From: Pantoea allii | Lineage (GTDB): Bacteria; Pseudomonadota; Gammaproteobacteria; Enterobacterales; Enterobacteriaceae | NCBI RefSeq assembly: GCF_002307475.1 | Contig: NZ_NTMH01000032.1 | Span: 62,001-126,000, forward strand | Direction of reading: 5' to 3' | DNA: 64,000 bases | Part shown: positions 35,944 through 43,884 of the stretch, piece by piece | Numbering within the stretch: position 1 is the first letter of the stretch | How the letters are laid out: the number at the start of each line of letters is the position of its first letter | Position numbers and translations under genes: made by a program | Notes under the pieces: model-generated | Databases searched by the model: none | What the model was told of the DNA's origin: nothing | What the model saw: the letters and a program-made list of their open reading frames with translations, nothing else

Positions 35944-36636
35944 ATGAAGACGATTGGGCTTATTGGCGGCATGAGCTGGGAATCGACAATCCCTTATTAT
36001 CGTTTAATTAATGAGGGGATCAGGTCCCGGTTAGGCGGCCTGCATTCTGCAAAACTGCTTCTGCACAGCGTCGATTTCCATGAGATTGAAGCCTGCCAAC
36101 GCAGTGGTCACTGGGATCGGGCAGGTGAGTTACTGGCCGAGGCAGCACAAGGTCTGGCAATGGCCGGAGCTGATGCCATCGTGTTGTGCACCAATACCAT
36201 GCATAAGGTTGCCGGCGCGATTGAATCTCGCTGTGATTTGCCGTTTTTACATATTGCCGACGCGACGGGCCGTGAGATAGTGAGCAAAGGAATGAACCGT
36301 GTTGCCTTGCTTGGCACACGATATACGATGGAACAGGATTTCTATCTGGGTCGCCTGACTAAGTCGTTCTCAATAAACACTGTCGTACCCGATGCGGAGC
36401 AACGTGAGGTCATTAACCGCATCATTTTTGATGAACTGTGTATGGGGATATTTACGGACGCTTCCCGGCACTATTATCTTGACGTGATACAGCAACTGGC
36501 TACGCAAGGCGCACAAGGCATTATTTTTGGCTGCACGGAAATAGGCTTGCTGATTCCAGAACAGCAAAGTGCGTTACCGGTGTTCGATACCACCAAAATT
36601 CATGCCAGCGATGCGGTGAATTTCATGCTGTCCTGA
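35944..36636 (+). CDS. ygeA: Amino-acid racemase YgeA
   Basis: Cofactor-independent Asp/Glu-racemase-fold protein of 230 residues, the same length as E. coli YgeA and alike throughout. The two catalytic cysteines lie in [12 protein letters not shown] and [32 protein letters not shown] opens the protein. E. coli YgeA is reported to racemise homoserine among other amino acids. ATG codons lie at 35941 and 35944; the second is used to match the family start, with AGGATA just upstream. Convergent with the cupin gene, with a shared CTGATTCAC/GTGAATCAG hairpin at 36633-36659. Confidence 0.92.
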   Translation: MKTIGLIGGMSWESTIPYYRLINEGIRSRLGGLHSAKLLLHSVDFHEIEACQRSGHWDRAGELLAEAAQGLAMAGADAIVLCTNTMHKVAGAIESRCDLPFLHIADATGREIVSKGMNRVALLGTRYTMEQDFYLGRLTKSFSINTVVPDAEQREVINRIIFDELCMGIFTDASRHYYLDVIQQLATQGAQGIIFGCTEIGLLIPEQQSALPVFDTTKIHASDAVNFMLS

Positions 36637-36659
36637 TTCACCCTTACAGAGTGAATCAG
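36633..36659. terminator. Bidirectional hairpin between ygeA and the cupin gene
   Basis: CTGATTCAC/GTGAATCAG stem with a 9-base loop between two convergent genes; it overlaps the ygeA stop region. No T-tract on either strand. Confidence 0.5.
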
Positions 36660-36670
36660 TGCACAGGCGT

Positions 36671-37027
36671 TTAAAGCGTGTCGAAGATAACGTAGAGCTT
36701 GCGCATGGTTGTGTCCATCACCCAGGTGCCTTCGGTATTGGCTTCGAAGAACAAGGTGTCACCGGGTTTAAAATGCTGCGGCGCTTCGCCATCTGCTGTA
36801 AACGACCCCGTTCCTGACAGGAAATGCATCATCTCTGCTTGCTTAACGCCGCGACGATAACTTCCAGGCGTACATTCAAAAATTCCCATATCAATGTTTT
36901 CATGGCCCGGAATCACCTTTTGCAGTCCTGCCAGTGCGATTTCGGGTGAGCCAGGCAGACCTTCCACGGTTCCCCATGGCTCAAGTGTCTTGAGTGAAGC
37001 AGGTTGTTCAAGTTTTTGTACTTTCAT
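36671..37027 (-). CDS. Cupin-domain protein
   Basis: Single-domain cupin of 118 residues. The two cupin motifs are visible as GIFECTPGSYRRGVKQAEMMHFLSG and FKPGDTLFFEANTEGTWVM, in part; only some of the usual metal ligands are present, as in the Cupin_3 (DUF861, ureidoglycine aminohydrolase-like) group. The ligand and role are unknown. The ATG at 37027 is chosen because GGAAGCC lies 4 bases upstream; an ATG at 37093 in the same frame would add a stretch unlike the family. Confidence 0.8.
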   Translation of the reverse strand: MKVQKLEQPASLKTLEPWGTVEGLPGSPEIALAGLQKVIPGHENIDMGIFECTPGSYRRGVKQAEMMHFLSGTGSFTADGEAPQHFKPGDTLFFEANTEGTWVMDTTMRKLYVIFDTL

Positions 37028-37093
37028 TTTAGGCTTCCCGAGCCAGCCGCCACGAATGCGGCCTGATAGTGAATGATGCTTCAGGGTAAACAA

Positions 37094-37565
37094 AAGCAGA
37101 AAAACAAAGCGCGTCTTTAACGTTTCCTCATGAAAGTTATGCGCAAATAAGATCGCCGTAAAAGCATGAAATTTCTGACAGCCTTGGGCACAGGGTTTAC
37201 ACGCACGCGGATGTTGGCATTACGGTTTGAAGCCACGTTTAAGACTGGAGCCAGGCGGTAACATCAGCCTTTTATTCCCCGTTGCTCTAATTGGGTTTGG
37301 TACGTTATTCGCGGTGCGTTACTGAGAGTATTCGCAGCCAGGTTAAACGACATTAATCTGATTTATTATATGATTTTATTGAATAATTTTAATTTAAGCG
37401 TGATGTAAACAGGTCACGATCTGGCAAGGAATAATCTGATTTATTAGGTCCGTCTTACAATGGAAATATAAAGGATCTATTTTGCCACTGCTGAGGTTAG
37501 ATACAGCACAGAGCAGAACAGCAGAGCGTTCTGTCATCCCAGGAGCAATCTCTTAAGGGTAAGCT
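37094..37565. other. Intergenic stretch, no gene seen
   Basis: About 470 bases, AT-rich in the last third, which probably carries the promoter of the small exported protein at 37566. No RNA gene or repeat recognised. Confidence 0.45.
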
Positions 37566-37853
37566 ATGAAAAATTCCTCCGTCAAAATGGCACTGAAAAC
37601 AACGGTATTCTCGATCGCGACGTTTGTTACTTTTCAGAATGCAGCATTAGCGGCTCCCGACGCGCATCACTTATTTTCAATAAATGATCAACAGCCAGTT
37701 TCTTCTTTGTTCCAGAAAAACAAGCCGGATAATACGGGTAAAATTGAGCTTGCAGCACATCAAAAGCTGTCAAGCGGTCTGCGTATTAATACTGCCTGTG
37801 ATGATACCGGTGAACCCTGCCCGCACGATGACACTCAGGATGACATGTCCTGA
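37566..37853 (+). CDS. Small exported protein with acidic Cys-containing C-terminus
   Basis: Protein of 95 residues with a clear Sec signal peptide (basic start, hydrophobic core, cleavage near ALAA-PD at about residue 30). The mature part of about 65 residues ends INTACDDTGEPCPHDDTQDDMS, with two Cys in an acidic tail. I recognise no family. AAGGGTAAGCT precedes the ATG and a good terminator follows, so it is a real single gene. A fragment with a similar ending (KACDDPSLGTGC, then acidic) occurs at 56731-56853, suggesting a small paralogous family. Function unknown; the two Cys may form a disulfide after export. Confidence 0.75.
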   Translation: MKNSSVKMALKTTVFSIATFVTFQNAALAAPDAHHLFSINDQQPVSSLFQKNKPDNTGKIELAAHQKLSSGLRINTACDDTGEPCPHDDTQDDMS

Positions 37854-37905
37854 ATTCGACCTGCCGCACTTCCTGAGCTGAATAGTGATGGTTCGATTGG
37901 ATCTC

Positions 37906-37930
37906 AACCGCCGAAGGGCGGTTTTTTAAT
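37906..37930 (+). terminator. Intrinsic terminator of the small exported protein gene
   Basis: AACCGCC-GAAG-GGCGGTT stem followed by TTTTAAT, 52 bases past the stop. Confidence 0.85.
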
Positions 37931-38183
37931 ATTGTCCTGCGCGGCTCAGACGGTATGTGCATCGCATCGCTAATGCCCATTTTTAACGCGGTTTGCCATC
38001 ACATCTTTCCTTACCGGTTAACCGTTTCGCTTTAAAAATGAACGATCTGCGCCACGATAAATAAAATTCTTAACGGCGGTTAAACGGTTTGAAGATTTAC
38101 TCACCCCGGCCAGCAGAAGTGTTCTGGTTAGCTATGCTCAGAAGACAGTAACCCGTTTTCGCTATTTATCAGGGAGTCATTCG

Positions 38184-38414
38184 ATGAAAAAACTTTCACT
38201 TATTCTTGTTACCGCAGGTCTGCTTATGGCGATGAGTTCACAGGCAGAGGCAAAAGGCTGTCTGAAGGGCGCGGCCGTGGGCGGTGTGGCGGGTCACGTT
38301 AAACATCACGGCGTTGCCGGTGCAGCAGCAGGCTGCGCAGTTGGCCACCATATGGCCAAAAAGAAACAGAAAGAGGCTGACAGTAAACAGCAGGGGCAAC
38401 AGCAGGGCGGTTAA
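38184..38414 (+). CDS. Small exported glycine/alanine-rich protein
   Basis: Protein of 76 residues with a Sec signal peptide ending near SQAEA-KG (about residue 23). The short mature part is a glycine-zipper-like stretch (GAAVGGVAGHVKHHGVAGAAAG) with several His residues and ends in a Lys/Gln-rich tail. It has two Cys (KGCLKG, GCAVGHH). Similar glycine-zipper proteins in enterics are periplasmic or outer-membrane associated, but the role here is unknown. CAGGGAGTC lies upstream of the ATG. Confidence 0.75.
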   Translation: MKKLSLILVTAGLLMAMSSQAEAKGCLKGAAVGGVAGHVKHHGVAGAAAGCAVGHHMAKKKQKEADSKQQGQQQGG

Positions 38415-38426
38415 TCCTCCTGTTTA

Positions 38427-38456
38427 TTCCTGCCCCTCTCTGAGAGGCGGCAGGAA
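38427..38456 (+). terminator. Hairpin after the glycine-rich protein gene
   Basis: TTCCTGCC/GGCAGGAA with an inner CCTCTC/GAGAGG pairing, 12 bases past the stop. No T-tract. Confidence 0.45.
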
Positions 38457-38556
38457 CGGGCTACACAGGTTTGGTCGCCCGCGCCTCTCTGTCCTGTCAC
38501 ACCCTGTTCAGCTCCTCCACGCATTGCTGTCCTCTTTTCTCCTTCGCCGCAGTACC

Positions 38557-39216
38557 TCAGCTCAGTAAGCTGGCTGCCACATTGACGGATAGCCCCAGAA
38601 TAGCCAGATTAAAAATAAACGAGATGACCGACTGTAACAGCGCGAGTTTACGCATTTCCATCATGCCCGTTGCCACATCAGCCGTCTGGGATGCCACCGC
38701 GATGGTAAATGAGAAGTACAGAAAATCCCAATAGGCGGGATTGGCAGGTTTTTCCGGGAAGATCAGCGGGATAACGCCATGGCTCCGATGCAGGTAGTGC
38801 TGATGAGCATAGTGCATAGCAAATGAACTGGGCAGCAAGGCCCATGACGCAATGAGCGTCAATGCAGTCAGTAACATATGCAGGGCGCGCGGCGTACCCG
38901 TGAGACTTTTTAGCGTTGGTAGCTCGCTCATGATCGCGACGATGCTGATCATACAGGCAACAATCACCATCCCCAGAACCAACGTGGCGCTTTGATCCTG
39001 CATCTGGGCGATGTGCTTGATTTGGTCTGCCTCCGTGCGCAGCATACGAAACCAGATAAACCACAGATAAAGCCATGCCAGCACGTTCCAGCCGATCAAC
39101 AAACGCTGTAATTCCCCTAACTGCTCAGGCAAGAAGAAATAACAGATTACGCCTGCGGCGATGGAGATCAGCAGGCGCAGGCGAGCAAAGAGATGTGATG
39201 TCAGGGAAGAGGACAT
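38557..39216 (-). CDS. DUF1345 family inner-membrane protein
   Basis: Membrane protein of 219 residues with about five hydrophobic segments. The DUF1345 signature is present: LLIGWNVLAWLYLWFIW, the HYAHQHY-like AMHYAHQHYLHRS block and YWDFLYFSFTIAVASQTADV with its conserved Asp/Thr residues, resembling the pore loop of two-TM ion channels. Function is not established. The ATG at 39216 has AGGA 6 bases upstream; upstream in-frame codons up to 39357 lie in the regulatory region of the divergent guanidine operon and are rejected. Confidence 0.85.
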   Translation of the reverse strand: MSSSLTSHLFARLRLLISIAAGVICYFFLPEQLGELQRLLIGWNVLAWLYLWFIWFRMLRTEADQIKHIAQMQDQSATLVLGMVIVACMISIVAIMSELPTLKSLTGTPRALHMLLTALTLIASWALLPSSFAMHYAHQHYLHRSHGVIPLIFPEKPANPAYWDFLYFSFTIAVASQTADVATGMMEMRKLALLQSVISFIFNLAILGLSVNVAASLLS

Positions 39217-39353
39217 GGTAATCCTGTTTTGACTGAATATTGAATCAGTTAACTGTAGTTGATGACGAGGAGCATGGCACTGGAAGTATGCACGTAAGTG
39301 AACAATATCTCGCCTGGCCGCGCCCATTTCTTTATCAAAACAAGCCACTCTCA

Positions 39354-39368
39354 GCACTGATTATGTGC
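39354..39368. promoter_or_regulatory. NtrC-like enhancer site
   Basis: GCAC-TGATTAT-GTGC has the half-sites and 7-base spacing of the NtrC consensus (as in TGCACC-N5-GGTGCA). It lies about 97 bases upstream of the sigma-54 promoter, a normal enhancer distance. Further partial GCAC/GTGC half-sites occur nearby (39271-39290, 39371-39403). Confidence 0.6.
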
Positions 39369-39450
39369 AACGCACATTCAACGCTCATCATTCTGGTGCT
39401 CATGATGCCCTTAAATTATGCATTCTACTGATTTATCACCCTTTAATTTC

Positions 39451-39466
39451 TGGCACGCCAATTGCT
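39451..39466 (+). promoter_or_regulatory. Sigma-54 (RpoN) promoter of the guanidine operon
   Basis: TGGCACGCCAATTGCT matches the -24/-12 consensus TGGCACG-N4-TTGCW at every conserved position. The start of transcription would be near 39477, about 35 bases before the riboswitch. It implies control by the nitrogen-regulation system. Confidence 0.85.
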
Positions 39467-39511
39467 AAAGTTTTAAAAGAAAGCAGCGCATCACACAATT
39501 TGTTATCGAAT

Positions 39512-39604
39512 AGCCAGCTAGGGTTCCGGTTCACACAGGTGAACGTCTGGTCCGAGAGCAGGCGACCTCTGCGAGGTTACACGGCGGGACAAAAGCCCGG
39601 GAGA
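39512..39604 (+). ncRNA. Guanidine-I riboswitch aptamer (ykkC)
   Basis: The conserved blocks of the guanidine-I aptamer appear in order: AGCTAGGGTTCCG, GGTCCGAGAGC, and ACGGCGGGACAAAAGCCCGGGAG. In this class guanidinium binding stabilises the aptamer and turns on the downstream operon. The 3' end of the aptamer overlaps the 5' arm of a strong terminator, so the switch works by transcription antitermination. The downstream genes for guanidine uptake and breakdown agree. Confidence 0.95.
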
Positions 39605-39645
39605 CAGCAGCACCTTTGGGTGTCGCGCTGCTCCCGTTTTTTTTT
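39598..39645 (+). terminator. Riboswitch-controlled intrinsic terminator
   Basis: CGGGAG (39598-39603) pairs with CTCCCG (39631-39636), extended by CAGC/GCTG, followed by nine T residues. The 5' arm is part of the riboswitch aptamer, which gives the on/off switch. It ends 20 bases before the first gene of the operon. Confidence 0.92.
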
Positions 39646-39665
39646 GTGCCAACCAGAGGTTAACC

Positions 39666-40724
39666 ATGAAGACATCGCCGCTCCTCCGCTCACTTTTTCT
39701 GTCGCTGGCGCTGCTGGCCAGCTTTCCCTCTTTCGCCGCAGTAAAAAAAGAGTTCAACATCTGCTGGACTATCTATGCGGGCTGGATGCCCTGGGGCACC
39801 ATCAGCAACGAAAAAATCATCGATAAATGGGCCAGTAAATACGGCATCAAAATTAATATCGTGCAACTCAATGACTATATCGAATCCATCAATCAGTACA
39901 CGGCGGGTCAGTTTGACGGCTGCACCATGACCAATATGGATGCATTGACCATCCCAGCAGCAGGCGGCGTCGATACGACAGCACTGATTACCGGCAGCTA
40001 TTCCGATGGTAATGACGGTGTCGTGCTAAAAGGGGTGAATAAAAAACTCAGCGATCTGAAAGGGATGTCGGTTTATCTGCCTGAGCTTTCGGTGTCGCAC
40101 TATCTGCTGGTCCGTGGTCTGGAAAAAGCCGGACTGCAGGAAAAAGACGTTAAAGTCGTCAATACCTCAGATGCGGATATTGTCTCGGCTTTCGGCACCA
40201 GCAACGTACGGGCGGCAGTGGCCTGGAATCCACAGCTTTCGGTTATCAAAAAGACCCCGCAAACCACAGAAGTGTTCAGCTCTTCGGAAGTGCCCGGCGA
40301 ACTGATTGATATGATGGTCGTGAATACCCAAACCTTAAAAGATAATCCCGCCTTGGGCAAAGCGCTGACCGGTGCCTGGTTTGAAATGATGAGCAAAATG
40401 CAGGCTGGCGATACGCAGGCGCTGAGTGCCATGGCTGCCGATTCCGGCATTGATCTCGCCGGTTACAAAGCACAGCTGAAAACGACCCATCTGTTCTGGA
40501 CCCCTGCCGACACGCTGACCTTTATCTCCTCGCCGGATCTGGCGAAAACCATGCAGCGGGTTGCGACATTTTCCTTCGATAAAGGATTGCTGGGAGAGGG
40601 CGCACAAAGTGCTGACTTTATCGGCATGATGTTTCCCGGCAACACCACCGTCGGCAATACAGCAAACATCAAACTGCGTTTCGACGACAGCTATCTGAAG
40701 ATGGCTGCTGCGGGCAAGCTGTAA
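39666..40724 (+). CDS. Guanidine/urea-type ABC transporter substrate-binding protein
   Basis: Periplasmic binding protein of 352 residues of the NrtA/TauA-like class (the group often annotated as putative urea ABC transporter binding protein next to urea carboxylase). A Sec signal peptide ends near FPSFA-AV (about residue 23). The mature protein begins KEFNICWTIYAGWMPWGTIS, the family's hallmark start. The operon context, behind a guanidine riboswitch and before guanidine-degrading enzymes, indicates guanidine as ligand; urea or a related compound cannot be excluded. AGAGG precedes the ATG by 7 bases. Confidence 0.9.
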   Translation: MKTSPLLRSLFLSLALLASFPSFAAVKKEFNICWTIYAGWMPWGTISNEKIIDKWASKYGIKINIVQLNDYIESINQYTAGQFDGCTMTNMDALTIPAAGGVDTTALITGSYSDGNDGVVLKGVNKKLSDLKGMSVYLPELSVSHYLLVRGLEKAGLQEKDVKVVNTSDADIVSAFGTSNVRAAVAWNPQLSVIKKTPQTTEVFSSSEVPGELIDMMVVNTQTLKDNPALGKALTGAWFEMMSKMQAGDTQALSAMAADSGIDLAGYKAQLKTTHLFWTPADTLTFISSPDLAKTMQRVATFSFDKGLLGEGAQSADFIGMMFPGNTTVGNTANIKLRFDDSYLKMAAAGKL

Positions 40725-40748
40725 TAACTGATCTCGGGAGTTCATGTC

Positions 40749-41564
40749 ATGCGCCACATCAATCGCCATCCCCGACAGGGGATGCGCCTGACGCTAATGC
40801 TATTGCCGTTTGTGTTATTGATCGCCACCTGGTTTATCGGTTCGGCGGTGCGGCTGGAGGCTAATCCGCAGGACAAGCTGCTGCCTGGTCTGTCACAAAT
40901 GATCGCAGCCGTTGACCGGATGGCATTGACCCCCGATAAGCGCAGTGGTGAGTATCTGCTGTGGGCTGACACGCTGATTAGCCTCAGCCGTTTGCTGATT
41001 GGCCTGACGCTCTCTTCGCTGATTGGCTTGTGTATTGGTATCGCCGCTGGCGTCTTCCCGTTGTATCGCGCGGCGCTCTCGCCGCTCATGACCGTGATTT
41101 CGATGATCCCACCGCTGGCTATCCTGCCGGTGCTGTTTATCGTTTTCGGGTTAGATGAGCTATCGAAAGTCATGCTCATCGTTATCGGCATTACACCAAT
41201 GCTGGCGCGTGACCTTGAACAGCGCGCGCGCGAAATCCCCGCAGAGCTGTTTATCAAAGCACAAACCCTTGGTGCTAATAGCTGGACGGTCGTCCTGCGG
41301 GTAGTGCTACCCCAGCTTTTATCGCGCCTTATTACCTCGTTGCGACTGCTGCTGGGATCGGCCTGGCTGTTTTTGATCTCCGGTGAGGCGATTTCCGCTA
41401 CTGCCGGTCTGGGTTACCGCATTTTCCTGGTTCGACGCTACATGGCGATGGACGTGATTATTCCTTATGTCATCTGGATAACGCTCATCGCGTGGCTGAT
41501 GGATTTGGCCTTAAGGCAATTGCATAAAACCTGCTTCAAGTGGGCGGAAGGAGGCCAGGGATGA
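40749..41564 (+). CDS. Guanidine/urea-type ABC transporter permease
   Basis: Inner-membrane permease of 271 residues of the NrtB/SsuC type, with about six membrane spans and the EAA-type loop ELFIKAQTLGANSWTVVLRVVLPQL in part. A long periplasmic loop follows the first helix. It is translationally coupled to the ATPase gene by an ATGA overlap. A GGGAG element lies 15-20 bases before the ATG. Works with the preceding binding protein. Confidence 0.9.
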   Translation: MRHINRHPRQGMRLTLMLLPFVLLIATWFIGSAVRLEANPQDKLLPGLSQMIAAVDRMALTPDKRSGEYLLWADTLISLSRLLIGLTLSSLIGLCIGIAAGVFPLYRAALSPLMTVISMIPPLAILPVLFIVFGLDELSKVMLIVIGITPMLARDLEQRAREIPAELFIKAQTLGANSWTVVLRVVLPQLLSRLITSLRLLLGSAWLFLISGEAISATAGLGYRIFLVRRYMAMDVIIPYVIWITLIAWLMDLALRQLHKTCFKWAEGGQG

Positions 41565-42337
41565 GTTTTATCGATATCAAAAATATCTGGCAGGAATACG
41601 GTGACCACGTGGTGCTGGAGCGCATCAATTTGCAGGTGAAAGAGGGCGAGTTCTGCTCAATGGTTGGCGCGTCCGGCTGCGGTAAATCGACGTTTTTACG
41701 TCTGCTGCTTGGCCAGGAAAAGCCAACCAGGGGAGAAATCATGCTCGATGGCAAGACGCTGGCGGCGGAACCCGATCGCAGCCGTGGCGTGGTATTCCAG
41801 CGCTATTCAGTATTTCCGCATCTTAACGTACTGGATAACGTCGCCATTGGTCTCGAACTGGCGGCTTCACCGCTGTTTGGCCGTTTGTTTGGCGCAAGAA
41901 AACGCGATGCCCGTCAGCGGGCGCAACTGATGCTGGAGAAAGTAGGGCTAGGGCACGCGCTCGATAAATACCCGGCGCAGCTTTCCGGCGGGATGCAGCA
42001 GCGGTTGGCGATTGCTCAGGCTTTCGTCATGCAGCCGCGGGTGCTGCTGCTTGATGAGCCTTTCGGCGCGCTGGACCCCGGCATTCGCAAAGATATGCAT
42101 GCGTTGCTGCTCCAGCTGTGGAGCGAAACCCGAATGACGGTGTTTATGGTCACCCACGATCTTGCGGAAGGCTTCAACCTGGGCACCCGGCTGCTGGTTT
42201 TCGACAAAGTGCGCCTTGACCCCCAGGCACCCAACGCATGGGGCGCGCGCGTGACTTACGACATCCCGCTCAATGAAGCGCGCATGGCGCAACTGGTAAC
42301 CGGTAGTAACAATAATCTTTATGCATTAAGGAGATAG
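41561..42337 (+). CDS. Guanidine/urea-type ABC transporter ATP-binding protein
   Basis: ATPase of 258 residues of the NrtD/SsuB/TauB class. Walker A GASGCGKSTFLR, Q-loop VFQRYSVFPH, signature LSGGMQQRLAIAQA, Walker B VLLLDEPFGALD and switch VTHDLAEGF are intact. GGAGG precedes the ATG at 41561 with a 6-base spacer, and this ATG overlaps the permease stop; a frame extension upstream to 41540 lies inside the permease gene. It powers uptake through the preceding permease. Confidence 0.92.
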   Translation: MSFIDIKNIWQEYGDHVVLERINLQVKEGEFCSMVGASGCGKSTFLRLLLGQEKPTRGEIMLDGKTLAAEPDRSRGVVFQRYSVFPHLNVLDNVAIGLELAASPLFGRLFGARKRDARQRAQLMLEKVGLGHALDKYPAQLSGGMQQRLAIAQAFVMQPRVLLLDEPFGALDPGIRKDMHALLLQLWSETRMTVFMVTHDLAEGFNLGTRLLVFDKVRLDPQAPNAWGARVTYDIPLNEARMAQLVTGSNNNLYALRR

Positions 42338-42341
42338 TTTG

Positions 42342-43070
42342 ATGACCGCACTTTTTCACTCCTCACCCAGCCTGCGCGAAGAGCGGCTTCCCGGCGGGGC
42401 GCATACCTCGTTCATTTTGCGCAAGGGGCAAATTCTGCGCCTGACCGATATCGACGGCGGGGCTAACGTCAGCATGATGATGCTTAACCCTCACGAAAAA
42501 AGTGAACGCCTGAATCTGCCGGATACGCTTAAGGGCCAACATACCGCTCGCCTGACAGCCGGGCATTGCTTCTATTCCGATATGGGCCGTGTGTTGGCCG
42601 GTATTGTCGCGGATAGTTGCGGCTGGCACGACCCGTTCGGCGGGGTACTCAATGCAGAGGAAACGCGTAATAAGTACGGTACGGGCCGCTACCAGGAACT
42701 GCGTAACGGCTTCTACCGTAACGGTGTCGATAATCTCCTGGTGGAGATGGGCAAATGGGATCTGGGCCTTGAAGATTTGCTGATGGTTGTCAACTTCTTT
42801 AGCAAAGTGAGTGTTGATAAAGACGGCCGCTTTACGTTTCACCGGGACAATAGTCGCGCGGGGGATTACGTCGAGCTGTTTTCACCTATGGATGCGCTGA
42901 TAGTACTGACTGCGCTGCCACATCCTCAGGACCCCGCCGCTGAATACGATCCGCGCCCGATCCAACTGAGCTGGTATCAGGCTGACGATGTGCAGGCAGT
43001 GACGGAAGCGCTATTCACACGCGATGAAAATCAGCGCGCGTTCCTCAATACCCAACTCTTTTCCCTGTAA
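42342..43070 (+). CDS. Urea-carboxylase-associated protein 1 (DUF1989), carboxyguanidine deiminase subunit
   Basis: Protein of 242 residues of the DUF1989 family. The conserved block [11 protein letters not shown] supplies Cys/His ligands for a metal. With its partner encoded next, members of this family have been shown to form carboxyguanidine deiminase, which turns carboxyguanidine into allophanate and ammonia after guanidine carboxylase. AGGAG with 8-base spacing precedes the ATG at 42342; a TTG three bases earlier is less likely. It is 4 bases after the ATPase gene. Confidence 0.9.
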   Translation: MTALFHSSPSLREERLPGGAHTSFILRKGQILRLTDIDGGANVSMMMLNPHEKSERLNLPDTLKGQHTARLTAGHCFYSDMGRVLAGIVADSCGWHDPFGGVLNAEETRNKYGTGRYQELRNGFYRNGVDNLLVEMGKWDLGLEDLLMVVNFFSKVSVDKDGRFTFHRDNSRAGDYVELFSPMDALIVLTALPHPQDPAAEYDPRPIQLSWYQADDVQAVTEALFTRDENQRAFLNTQLFSL

Positions 43071-43080
43071 GGAGGCTGTG

Positions 43081-43716
43081 ATGACCCTTATCAACAGTAA
43101 CCGTCGTCCTGAAGATGCCGTTTATCGCCATGTGATCCCGGCGGGAGAGCCCTGGCTATTTGAGGTAAAGAAAGGGCAAACGCTGCGCCTGCTCGACCTC
43201 GAAGGTAATCAGGCGATTGATACGCTGTTTTACAATGCTGATAACCCACGCGAACGCTACGATCCGCAGCGCACGCTACGTCGTCAAGGTAACGCTTACC
43301 TGACGGCGGGCAGCGTCCTCTATTCAAATCTCGGCAATCCGCTGCTGACTATCGTTGCCGATACCTGTGGACGCCACGATACCCTTGGTGGTGCCTGCGC
43401 GCAGGAGAGTAATACCGTGCGCTATGCCCACGACAAACGCTATATGCACAGTTGCCGGGATAATTTTCTCTGTGCCTGCCTACACGATGGCCGCCTGCAT
43501 AAGCGCGATATCGGGGCCAATATCAACTTTTTTATGAATGTCCCCGTGACGCCGGAAGGCAGCCTGACCTTTGAGGACGGTATATCGGCCGCAGGAAAAT
43601 ACGTTGAGTTGTTTGCCGAATGTAACGCCGTGGTGCTGATCTCCAACTGTCCGCAGTTGAACAACCCCTGCAATGGCTGGAACCCTACGCCTGCAGAGGT
43701 GCTGGTATGGAACTGA
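43081..43716 (+). CDS. Urea-carboxylase-associated protein 2 (DUF1989), carboxyguanidine deiminase subunit
   Basis: Second DUF1989 protein, 211 residues, paralogous to the first. The metal-binding block reads [13 protein letters not shown] and [10 protein letters not shown] follows, giving several further Cys. It begins 10 bases after its partner with an excellent AAGGAGG site; the frame runs back to 43024 inside the first gene, which is rejected. The two subunits together likely deaminate carboxyguanidine. Confidence 0.9.
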   Translation: MTLINSNRRPEDAVYRHVIPAGEPWLFEVKKGQTLRLLDLEGNQAIDTLFYNADNPRERYDPQRTLRRQGNAYLTAGSVLYSNLGNPLLTIVADTCGRHDTLGGACAQESNTVRYAHDKRYMHSCRDNFLCACLHDGRLHKRDIGANINFFMNVPVTPEGSLTFEDGISAAGKYVELFAECNAVVLISNCPQLNNPCNGWNPTPAEVLVWN

Positions 43717-43817
43717 GTCAACGGCAGTAACAGCGATGTCTGGCCTTCCGGCTTTTCGCTGTTAGCACCGACCACCTGAACACGTACACCGACGCACCCA
43801 TCTTACGTGCCGGTTGG

Positions 43818-43865
43818 CCCCGGGGACGGCCCCAGGGGAACATCGAATGTTGCGGGACGGCCCGC
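43818..43865 (+). ncRNA. Guanidine-II riboswitch (mini-ykkC) before the carboxylase gene
   Basis: Two GC-rich hairpins with identical ACGG loops, the defining feature of the guanidine-II class (loop ACGR). Hairpin 1: GGGG-ACGG-CCCC at 43822-43833, extended by CCCC/GGGG (43818-43821 with 43835-43838, bulged A). Hairpin 2: GCGGG-ACGG-CCCGC at 43852-43865. The linker is 13 bases. The carboxylase ribosome-binding site GAGAG and ATG follow within 20 bases, so control is probably at translation initiation. Confidence 0.87.
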
Positions 43866-43884
43866 TTCCCTGAGAGTTCCGCTT

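Noticed and set aside
43716..43884. Carboxylase start at 43807
   Set aside because: That frame would translate the guanidine-II hairpins; the conserved protein begins at 43885.
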